Assembly (NCBI GenBank): GCA_023253575.1
Contig: JALRGB010000193.1
Location: 1-5,182, forward strand
Direction of reading: 5' to 3'
DNA from: Verrucomicrobiales bacterium
Lineage (GTDB): Bacteria > Verrucomicrobiota > Verrucomicrobiia > Verrucomicrobiales > V1-33
DNA length: 5,182 bases
Position numbers and translations under genes: made by a program. Positions 1-5,182 of this stretch are shown in pieces. The notes beneath the pieces are model-generated. The model was not told the origin of the DNA. It ran no database searches and saw only the letters and a list, made by a program, of their open reading frames with translations. Position 1 is the stretch's first letter. The number at the start of each line of letters is the position of its first letter.

Positions 1-97
1 GCGGGGGCGACGGCGACTGGAGCGGGGGCGACGGCGACTGGAGCTGGGGCGACGGCGACTGGAGCGGGGGCGACTGGAGCTGGAGCTGGGGCGACGG
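1..97 (-). repeat. 21-bp in-frame tandem repeat coding the FtsZ linker
   Basis: On the plus strand the unit gcgggggcgacggcgact + gga occurs at 1-21 and 22-42. A third copy with one change (gct for gcg) is at 43-63. A copy shortened by 6 bp is at 64-78, followed by a 6-bp fragment at 79-84 and a partial unit at 85-97. All length changes are multiples of three, so the ftsZ frame is kept. Each unit codes a seven-residue Ala/Val/Pro block of the type AVAPAPV. The array starts at the first base of the window and may continue to the left. Confidence 0.9.
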
Positions 98-1130
98 GGG
101 CGCGTGAAGAACCTGGAGGTTCTTGGGCGGGGCTGGGTGGATGGACTTCTTCCGGGAAAATGGAAGTCAGCAAGGTGATACTCAACTGGTCGCCCATGGA
201 CGGGTCGACGCCGGTGCCGAAGAGGATTTTGGTGTCTTCGTGGAGGTGACCTTCGTTGAGTTCGCGCATCAGGTCTTGGACTTCGGCGAATGTGGTATGG
301 GGTCCGCCGCAGACGTGCACGAGAACGCTGCGGGCTTTGTCGCGCAATTCGCCCTTGTGGAGCAGCGGGCTTTTGAGGGCGGCGGCGAGGGCTTCGGAGA
401 CGCGGTTGGTGCCTTTGGCCGAGCCATGACCGAACAGGCAGCGGGAATCTCCGGGGCCGACGGCGGCGATCAATTCATCGAGCCCGATCCGGATCAGGCC
501 CGGGGCGTTGACGAGGTTGATGATGGCCCGGATGCTCTGGCTGACGATTTTGTCGGCGGCGGCGAAGGCTTCGTGGATTCCTTTTTTGGGAAGGACGACC
601 TCACCCATGCGGTCATTGTCAAAAGTGACAAGGGCGTCGGCCTCGGCGCGGAGAGAAGCCAGAGCTTCCTCGGCTTGACGAAGTCTGCGGCGTCCTTCGA
701 AGGCGAAAGGCATTACAGCAAAGACGACGACAAAGGCTCCTTCGGCGCGGGCCATGCGGGCGACCACCGGGGCGGCTCCAGAGCCGGTACCACCGCCTAG
801 TCCCGTGCACAAAAACACCATTTTTTGGCCTTGGATTTCTTCGCGGATGGCGTGTTCGCTGGCGCGGACGGCTTCGGCTCCGAGATCGGGGTCTCCGCCG
901 GTGCCAAGGCCGCGGGTGAGTTCGGTGCCGAGTTGCAGCTTCACGCCGAGCATGGAGCTTTGCAGGGCTCGGGCATCGGTATTCAGCGCGACCAGCTGGG
1001 CGCCGGGCAACCCCTCGAGGGCGATGGTATCGAGAATGTTGGTGCCCGCCCCGCCCAGTCCAATGACGGTGACGGGAAACGGTGGGCGGTTAGCTGAGGG
1101 CTGCTGGCTGGCGAGATCAAATTCAATCAT
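1..1130 (-). CDS. ftsZ: Cell division protein FtsZ, tubulin-like GTPase (3' end outside window)
   Basis: FtsZ polymerises with GTP at midcell into the ring that recruits the divisome. The reading frame runs from the ATG at 1130 to the left edge without a stop: 376 codons. Seen: nucleotide-binding loop VIGLGGAGTN (residues 22-31), NTDA (50-53), tubulin signature GLGGGTGSGAAP (110-121), PFAFEGRRR (141-149), the guanine-contacting region DNDR with Asn172, and AADK with Asp193. The C-terminal domain runs to about residue 325 and ends in LSITLLTSIF. A Pro/Ala/Val linker follows, and the conserved C-terminal peptide that binds FtsA would lie outside the window. Odd: in the T7 loop (PGLIRIGLDEL, 210-220) E. 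coli Asn207, Asp209 and Asp212 align with Arg214, Gly216 and Glu219. There is no SD-like sequence before the ATG. The family call is certain. It sits 49 bp after ftsA, probably in the same operon. Confidence 0.97.
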   Translation of the reverse strand, partial: MIEFDLASQQPSANRPPFPVTVIGLGGAGTNILDTIALEGLPGAQLVALNTDARALQSSMLGVKLQLGTELTRGLGTGGDPDLGAEAVRASEHAIREEIQGQKMVFLCTGLGGGTGSGAAPVVARMARAEGAFVVVFAVMPFAFEGRRRLRQAEEALASLRAEADALVTFDNDRMGEVVLPKKGIHEAFAAADKIVSQSIRAIINLVNAPGLIRIGLDELIAAVGPGDSRCLFGHGSAKGTNRVSEALAAALKSPLLHKGELRDKARSVLVHVCGGPHTTFAEVQDLMRELNEGHLHEDTKILFGTGVDPSMGDQLSITLLTSIFPEEVHPPSPAQEPPGSSRAPVAPAPAPVAPAPVAVAPAPVAVAPAPVAVAP

Positions 1131-1179
1131 GGGCGCGTCGGGGCTTTGAGGGGGGCCGTTATCCGGAGAAGAAACCGCT

Positions 1180-2403
1180 TCAGTGTTTAACTCCAGAGAA
1201 AAATGAGCCGACGGTGCCGGCGAGTTTGGAGAGTGGCGAGCGGCGCGGGCGCTCGCTTTCGAGGATTTGCGCATAGCGGATGAGGCCGATCGGCGTGGCA
1301 TATTGTGGGTTCTCGAAGGTAGCGGTCAGGCCGCTGATGGGAGCAGTGCTCGGACGATGAACGGGCAGTCCGAGTACTTCTTCGGCCAGAGTGGCCACAC
1401 CGGGAAGGAGGCTGGTCCCGCCGGTCAGGAAGACGCCCGCCGCACAACGGGTCAGTCCGTCTCCTTTTTCCAGACGGCGGCGCACCAGTCCGAAAATCTC
1501 AGTCAACCGGCTAGCCAGAACGCCGTTGAGCATTTCACGCTCGACACTGCGACCGACAAAATGAGCATCGCCCTCAAGCATGACTCTGCCTTCAATCGCC
1601 GAGGGATCGAGTAGACAACTGCCTTCTTCGAGTTTGAGCTTTTCAGCGCGAGAAAGGGGGACCTTCAGCACCAGCGCCAGATCGTTGGTCAGGTGGTCGC
1701 CGCCTAACCCAAGACTGCCGCTCTGGGCGATCGCCCCGTCGGCATACAGTACGTAATCGGTAGTGCCGCCGCCAATATCGACCAGCAGCGCCCCTTGCTC
1801 CTTGGCCTGGCGGTTGAGGACAATCATGGCGGCCGCCACCGGCGCGAAAACGACTTGTTCCACCTGCAACGGGATTTCTTGGACGCAGCGGATCGTGTTT
1901 TGAATGCGGTTTCGAATCCCGTGGATAATGTGATAGTCGGCCTCGAGCTTGCGGCCGAGCATGCCAACTGGATTGATGACTTTGTCCTGACCGTCGACAA
2001 TATAATGTCGAATCATGCTGTGCAGGAAGACGTTCTGTTCGGGAATGGCGACATCGCGCGCAATCTCCTTGATTTCAGCGAGGTCATCCTCAGTGATTTC
2101 GCTCTGATCCTCCGGGATACTTAGGCGGCCGCGGTTGTTGAGGGATTCAATATGCGGACCGGTCACCGAAAGGATGACGTTCTGGATCATGACGTCACTG
2201 CGCTGCTCGGCCCGCACGAGGGCATCATGAAGGCAGGTCTTGGCGGTCTCGAAATCCACGATCTCGCCTTTGCGCACACCGCGCGACGGGGCTTGGCCTA
2301 CGCCCAGAATTTTGATGGCTCCATCGGACCGGGCCTCGCCAACGACGAGACAGATCTTTGAGGTGCCGATTTCTAGGCCTGCGTAAATTGTCGATTGGGC
2401 CAT
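1180..2403 (-). CDS. ftsA: Cell division protein FtsA, actin-like FtsZ membrane anchor
   Basis: FtsA is an ATP-binding actin homologue that tethers FtsZ to the inner face of the membrane and helps recruit later divisome proteins. The start is the ATG at 2403 (MAQSTIYAGLEIGTSK), because the phosphate-1 motif follows at once; the open frame further upstream is low-complexity and overlaps ftsQ. Product 407 residues, normal for the family. Seen: phosphate 1, GLEIGTSKI (9-17); the 1C/SHS2-type region around 80-165; phosphate 2, DIGGGTTDYVLY (209-220) followed by GLGGDHLTNDLA; adenosine motif FLTGGTSLLPG (325-335). The C-terminus (about 389-407, SPLSKLAGTVGSFFSGVKH) looks like an amphipathic membrane-targeting helix, with hydrophobic Leu/Val/Phe and few charges. 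It lies 58 bp after ftsQ and 49 bp before ftsZ. No SD match is seen upstream of the ATG. Confidence 0.97.
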   Translation of the reverse strand: MAQSTIYAGLEIGTSKICLVVGEARSDGAIKILGVGQAPSRGVRKGEIVDFETAKTCLHDALVRAEQRSDVMIQNVILSVTGPHIESLNNRGRLSIPEDQSEITEDDLAEIKEIARDVAIPEQNVFLHSMIRHYIVDGQDKVINPVGMLGRKLEADYHIIHGIRNRIQNTIRCVQEIPLQVEQVVFAPVAAAMIVLNRQAKEQGALLVDIGGGTTDYVLYADGAIAQSGSLGLGGDHLTNDLALVLKVPLSRAEKLKLEEGSCLLDPSAIEGRVMLEGDAHFVGRSVEREMLNGVLASRLTEIFGLVRRRLEKGDGLTRCAAGVFLTGGTSLLPGVATLAEEVLGLPVHRPSTAPISGLTATFENPQYATPIGLIRYAQILESERPRRSPLSKLAGTVGSFFSGVKH

Positions 2404-2461
2404 GTGACGAAGTGAGCGATGAACGGAGTGGAGCGAAGGGAGCGTGGGAGCAGAAAAATGT

Positions 2462-3571
2462 CTAGCGGCCGCCACCAAGGATGGCTTCGAGCTGGGCGGC
2501 CTCCTCGCTGGCGGCGGTGGGGCGCGGCGCGGTAGGGCGGCTGGAAACGGGCAGAGTGACCCCATTCAGATCAGGCGGGCCGGCGGTGACCGGCACGACG
2601 GCATCTTCGAGGAAGGTGACGGGTACGTTTTTGCGTGGCAGCATGTTCACGGTGCCAAGGCGTAAGTTGCGTTCAGACGAGTGGTCGATCACTTTCAGCA
2701 GGCGATCGATTTGCTGACCCAGCTCATCATAACCGAAGGTCACCGAAAGGTCATTGGTGAATTTGGCCACGAGGGACCAGTCATTTGGGGCGTCGATTTC
2801 CACGACGTCCAGAGCCCGGGAGCCGAAGGCATGGCGCAAGTGCGTGAGCAGGTCGAGGCCGGTCTGGACGGCGGCAGAATTTAGCTGCACTCCGGGCTGG
2901 GAGTTGGGTAGGCGGCGCAGGTGCAAGACGGGCAGTCGCATCAATTCGGTGCGCAACTCACGGCATACAAAAAGGTGGCCGTCTTCGTCAAGTAGGCACG
3001 CCCCTTGGGCGGAATTGGTGGTGAATGGCTGGAGCGACGGCTGGTCGCAGGATAACCACATGACGGGCAGCCGCTCGTCGATCTCAATCACGAGGCGTCC
3101 GGGTAGCTCGCGTTCGACGGTGGCGTGGCGCACGTTCGGCAGCGCTTCCAGTTTTTCGCGGGCTATCCGCAGGTCGACCGCATAAATGTGAGTCGTTTCC
3201 GTCAGCTCCGCCGCGCGCATGATGTCGTCGTGCGTCAGGGTGCCGTTAGTCCTGATTTCTGCGCTGCTGGCGAGTTGAAATTCAGGGTTTTGCCAAAAAT
3301 ACCGCGCTACGGCTTGATGGCTGCTGGCGGCGAGGGCGACCGTGGCCGCGATGAGTCCTCCCCATTTCAGGCCGCGCCGCCAGCGCTGGGAGCGTTCCAG
3401 TTGCTGTTGGCGGGTTGATTTGACGAGGACATCGAGCACATGGCTGCCGCGCGGCACGGGGCGACGGCGGCCGGGGCTGCTGCGGCGTCGTTGAAAATTG
3501 CCCGGAGTGGAGCCCTTGCCTGGCAACCATGACAGCAGTCGTCCCAAGAGATGATGGCGCGAGATGTTCAC
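2462..3571 (-). CDS. ftsQ: Cell division protein FtsQ (POTRA domain)
   Basis: FtsQ is a single-pass membrane protein that bridges early and late divisome proteins (FtsB/FtsL in model species). Seen, numbering from the GTG at 3571 (369 residues): a long Arg-rich cytoplasmic part (1-66, with RRRSSPGRRR near 28-37), one hydrophobic segment (about 67-85, GGLIAATVALAASS), then a POTRA-like domain (about 98-172) with the pattern ending LPNVRHATVERELPGRLVI and DERLPV. A beta-type domain continues to about 325, followed by a Pro/Thr/Ala tail (326-369) ending GGGR. I chose the GTG at 3571 because it overlaps the ddl stop by 4 bp (GTGA), a usual sign of translational coupling. A GTG at 3439 would give 325 residues, closer to common FtsQ lengths, and also keeps the membrane segment. 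Primary sequence is weakly conserved in this family, so the call uses topology, POTRA pattern and position between ddl and ftsA. Confidence 0.93.
   Translation of the reverse strand: MNISRHHLLGRLLSWLPGKGSTPGNFQRRRSSPGRRRPVPRGSHVLDVLVKSTRQQQLERSQRWRRGLKWGGLIAATVALAASSHQAVARYFWQNPEFQLASSAEIRTNGTLTHDDIMRAAELTETTHIYAVDLRIAREKLEALPNVRHATVERELPGRLVIEIDERLPVMWLSCDQPSLQPFTTNSAQGACLLDEDGHLFVCRELRTELMRLPVLHLRRLPNSQPGVQLNSAAVQTGLDLLTHLRHAFGSRALDVVEIDAPNDWSLVAKFTNDLSVTFGYDELGQQIDRLLKVIDHSSERNLRLGTVNMLPRKNVPVTFLEDAVVPVTAGPPDLNGVTLPVSSRPTAPRPTAASEEAAQLEAILGGGR
3568..3571 (-). other. GTGA stop/start overlap joining ddl and ftsQ
   Basis: On the coding strand the ddl stop TGA (3570-3568) shares two bases with a GTG (3571-3569) that opens the ftsQ frame. 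Such 4-bp overlaps often allow a ribosome that ends one gene to restart on the next. No SD-like sequence precedes this GTG, which fits coupling, but the start itself is inferred. Confidence 0.7.
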
Positions 3572-4470
3572 GGCGGGCAAGTGCGTGAGAGGTGGACGAT
3601 GCGGGCGCAGAGTGATGGGTAGTCGATGCCGGCGGCCGCGGCGGCCTTCGGCAGGAGGCTGGTTTCCGTCATGCCGGGGATGGTATTGACCTCGAGGACC
3701 CAAGGGTTGTCCATATCGTCGAGGATGACGTCGACGCGGCTGTAGATTTCCACGCCCAGAGCGCGGTGGGCGCGCAGGGCGGCGGCCTGAGTTTTCTGGG
3801 TGGCGGCGGGAGAGATATCAGCGGGGCACAGATAGTCGCTGCCTCCGCCTCCGCCCAGCCAAGGGTATTTGTTATTCATGTCATAGAATCCGTCGCGTGG
3901 GCGGATGTGAATGACGGGCAGCGGTTCGCCACCCAAGATGCCAACGGTGAGTTCGCGACCGCGGATGAATTTTTCCACGAGCACGGTGTCCCCATAGGTT
4001 CGCAGATCTTCTAATGCCTGTGGAATGGCTGCCGCATCATGAATAATGTGGACCCCCACACTGCTGCCTTCGCGCGGTGGTTTCATGACCATGGGCACTG
4101 CCATCGTGGGTTTTTGTCCGCGGCTCAGAGAAATTGCCTCAAAGGGAGGGGTCGGCACATCATTTTCAATGAACAGCTTTTTGCTGATCACCTTGTCAAA
4201 AGCCCGTTCGCTGCTGGTCGCGCGTGCTCCCGTGTAGCGGATGCCCCGACGCTCCAATAGCTGCTGTAAGGCACCGTCCTCCCCAAAAGTGCCGTGAATA
4301 CAGTTAAATACCATGTCCACCCCCACTGGGAGTTCAAAGTCCGGCCCCGTCACATCAACGGAAGTCACCGTCGCTCCGCCCTTTGCCAGCGCCGCGGCAA
4401 CCCCCTCGGCCGAGCGGAGCGACACATGACGCTCACTCCCCGGTCCACCCATCAACACTGCAATATGCAT
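3568..4470 (-). CDS. ddl: D-alanine--D-alanine ligase
   Basis: Ddl joins two D-alanines with ATP in the cytoplasm, giving the dipeptide that MurF adds to the peptidoglycan precursor. Counted from the ATG at 4470: 300 residues, normal length. Seen: MGGPGSERHVSL (7-18) with Glu13; CIHGTFGEDGALQQLLE (57-73); ATP-grasp Lys130 in VMKPPREGSSVGV with Ser136-Ser137; VEKFIRGRELTVG (165-177); active-site loop FYDMNNKY (195-202); Mg ligands Asp247 (SRVD), Glu260 and Asn262 (VLEVNTIPGMTE). Tyr202 aligns with E. coli DdlB Tyr216, which predicts D-Ala-D-Ala rather than D-Ala-D-lactate activity. Odd: a Gly-rich insertion (PWLGGGGGSD, 203-212) in the loop. Start: the ATG at 4482 adds MVNG and is possible. 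I prefer 4470 because GGTGA, a partial SD match, lies five bases upstream and the family motif starts there. It is probably the first gene of the operon. Confidence 0.96.
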   Translation of the reverse strand: MHIAVLMGGPGSERHVSLRSAEGVAAALAKGGATVTSVDVTGPDFELPVGVDMVFNCIHGTFGEDGALQQLLERRGIRYTGARATSSERAFDKVISKKLFIENDVPTPPFEAISLSRGQKPTMAVPMVMKPPREGSSVGVHIIHDAAAIPQALEDLRTYGDTVLVEKFIRGRELTVGILGGEPLPVIHIRPRDGFYDMNNKYPWLGGGGGSDYLCPADISPAATQKTQAAALRAHRALGVEIYSRVDVILDDMDNPWVLEVNTIPGMTETSLLPKAAAAAGIDYPSLCARIVHLSRTCPP

Positions 4471-4498
4471 CCCGTTCACCATTGAACAAAACTAATAC

Positions 4499-4526
4499 AT
4501 CTTAAAGAACCCACTCGTCACGTAAA
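4499..4526 (-). promoter_or_regulatory. Candidate sigma70-type promoter for ddl-ftsQAZ
   Basis: On the minus strand a TTTACG box (plus 4521-4526) lies 16 bp from a TAAGAT box (plus 4499-4504). Each matches the E. coli consensus at four of six positions. Transcription would start about 10 to 25 bases before the two candidate ddl start codons. The patch is A/T-rich in a G+C-rich window, which by itself yields chance matches, so this is a weak prediction. Confidence 0.3.
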
Positions 4527-4602
4527 AATTGTGGCGATTTTAAGAAAAATACCCGCTTTTTGGAGGAACTTGCCCTGACAGCGGCTCGTTGTCGCCATTG
4601 CT

Positions 4603-4637
4603 GGTGAGGCGGCTGGTCTGGTTGGCCGCCGCTCACC
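4603..4637. repeat. G+C-rich hairpin upstream of the cyclase-like gene
   Basis: GGTGAG (4603-4608) can pair with CTCACC (4632-4637), and after one bulged G, CGGC (4610-4613) pairs with GCCG (4628-4631), leaving a loop of about 14 bases. No T-tract follows directly, so it does not look like an intrinsic terminator. If transcription starts upstream it would form in the 5' leader of the cyclase-like gene. Function unknown; a chance fold is possible in such G+C-rich DNA. Confidence 0.35.
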
Positions 4638-4691
4638 GGTGTGAGAATAGGGTTTTCATTTGGCGGGAGTGGTGTTCAGTCGGTCGCCTTG

Positions 4692-5182
4692 ATGCTCCTT
4701 GCTGACATTGCTGAAGCGCATGAGGCGGCTCGCCGCTATCTGCTTGATCAACGCACTCCCGCCGGTCATTGGGAGGGTGGGCTCTCGGCCTCTGCGCTGT
4801 CCACGGCCACGGCCATGACGGCGCTGGCGTTGATTGATCCGGAAACACACGCCCACCGCATCGACCAAGGGCGGCGCTGGCTGGAGAGAACGCAAAATGC
4901 GGACGGCGGGCATGGTGATACGACGCTGAGTTTTTCTAATCTCTCGACCAGCGTGCTGGTGTGGGCGGCCTTTGGAGCGTGCGGGTTTGAGGGGCGGTGT
5001 GCGGACCGGTCGGCGCGCTGGATTGAGGCGCATTGTGGCTCGCTGGAGCCGGCGGTGCTGGCAGAAAAGATAGCGGGGCGGTACGGACGGGACCGGACAT
5101 TTTCGGTGCCGATTTTGATGATGGCTGCGTTGGGCGGCCGGCGGGGGCCGGCCGCTGAAGCTTGGCGGCGGGTCATGCCGCT
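4692..5182 (+). CDS. Squalene/hopene cyclase-like repeat protein, N-terminal part (3' end outside window)
   Basis: 163 codons are visible before the right edge. The sequence looks like the N-terminal alpha-barrel repeats of the prenyltransferase/squalene cyclase family. Seen: QRTPAGHWEGG (20-30) and QNADGGHGD (68-76), both of the QW-repeat type; the helix segment SASALSTATAMTALALID (32-49); YGRDRTFSVPIL (131-142). Family members cyclise or bind polyprenyl chains such as squalene, but the catalytic Asp motif of true squalene-hopene cyclases lies in the C-terminal half and is not visible, so activity cannot be assigned. Start: the ATG at 4692 gives a usual N-terminus close to the first helix. 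The frame is open back to 4608 with a GTG at 4641, which would add 17 residues. Neither has an SD match. The gene is divergent from ddl and probably separately transcribed. Confidence 0.85.
   Translation, partial: MLLADIAEAHEAARRYLLDQRTPAGHWEGGLSASALSTATAMTALALIDPETHAHRIDQGRRWLERTQNADGGHGDTTLSFSNLSTSVLVWAAFGACGFEGRCADRSARWIEAHCGSLEPAVLAEKIAGRYGRDRTFSVPILMMAALGGRRGPAAEAWRRVMP

Larger units (their letters stand above)
4483..4691. other. Divergent intergenic region between ddl and the cyclase-like gene
   Basis: About 210 bp separate the two divergent start codons. The ddl-proximal half (4483-4562) is A/T-rich and is the natural place for promoters in both directions. The half next to the cyclase-like gene is G+C-rich and holds a hairpin. 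GGAGG at 4562-4566 looks like a ribosome binding site, but the TTG just after it (4570) meets a stop after one codon, so it serves no visible gene. The cyclase-like frame is open from 4608, so part of this region could be coding if the GTG at 4641 is used. I see no good plus-strand promoter and no terminator. Confidence 0.6.

Noticed and set aside
123..800. 225-codon plus-strand open frame opposite ftsZ
   Set aside because: The minus strand codes a clear FtsZ across the whole stretch; the antisense frame is low-complexity Gly/Ala/Asp-rich with no family motif and is open because of the high G+C and codon bias of ftsZ.
2410..2452. Period-9 GGAGC-type micro-repeats between ftsQ and ftsA
   Set aside because: Short, imperfect and purine-biased; more likely compositional than a true repeat or operator.
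2404..2565. 54-residue upstream extension of FtsA
   Set aside because: It is low-complexity Pro/Arg/Ser-rich, overlaps the ftsQ end, and the conserved FtsA N-terminus begins right after the ATG at 2403.
3572..3703. ATG at 3703 as the ftsQ start
   Set aside because: It would overlap ddl by 136 bp; the extra residues are Arg/Pro/His-rich in the shadow of conserved Ddl motifs. The GTG at 3571 with the 4-bp overlap is far more likely.
4545..4562. AAAAA-tacccgc-TTTTT inverted repeat as a terminator
   Set aside because: The stem is only five A-T pairs, too weak for an intrinsic terminator, and no gene ends there.
4633..5176. Minus-strand open frames opposite the cyclase-like gene
   Set aside because: They are Arg/Pro/Ser-rich without family features, and the plus strand carries recognisable cyclase repeats.

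Overview
The window carries the end of a bacterial division and cell-wall (dcw) cluster. Four genes on the minus strand read ddl -> ftsQ -> ftsA -> ftsZ (right to left), and a divergent plus-strand gene of the squalene/hopene cyclase-like repeat family runs off the right edge. The DNA looks G+C-rich except for a short A/T-rich promoter-like patch between the two transcription units. Start sites mostly lack a Shine-Dalgarno (SD) match. The gene order is that of a dcw cluster, and the sequences are divergent from proteobacterial and firmicute versions. My best guess is a Verrucomicrobiota or related PVC bacterium. This rests on remembered family features (FtsZ T7-loop type, Ddl and cyclase-like N-terminal motifs), not on a search, so it is tentative.

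Layout. 1-1130 (minus): ftsZ, all of the GTPase and C-terminal domains plus part of a Pro/Ala/Val linker; the 3' end is outside the window. The linker is coded by 21-bp tandem repeats at 1-97. 1131-1179: short gap. 1180-2403 (minus): ftsA, complete. 2404-2461: 58-bp gap with a CTCC-rich leader. 2462-3571 (minus): ftsQ, complete, starting at a GTG that overlaps the ddl stop by 4 bp. 3568-4470 (minus; a second ATG lies at 4482): ddl, complete. 4483-4691: intergenic region with a candidate ddl promoter and a G+C-rich hairpin. 4692-5182 (plus): N-terminal 163 residues of the cyclase-like protein.

How the genes work together. Ddl makes the D-Ala-D-Ala dipeptide for peptidoglycan precursors. FtsQ links the divisome to the periplasm through its POTRA domain. 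FtsA is the actin-like membrane anchor for FtsZ, and FtsZ is the tubulin-like ring protein. They probably form one operon, because the gaps are 49 bp, 58 bp and a 4-bp overlap on one strand. murC and murB, which often precede ddl or ftsQ in such clusters, are not upstream; the divergent cyclase-like gene is there instead.

I see no undescribed system, mobile element, CRISPR array or RNA gene. The points most worth a second look are the FtsZ T7 loop, which lacks the standard Asn/Asp catalytic residues, the glycine-rich insertion in the Ddl active-site loop, the repeat-built FtsZ linker, and third-codon G/C asymmetry that follows the DNA strand rather than gene direction.
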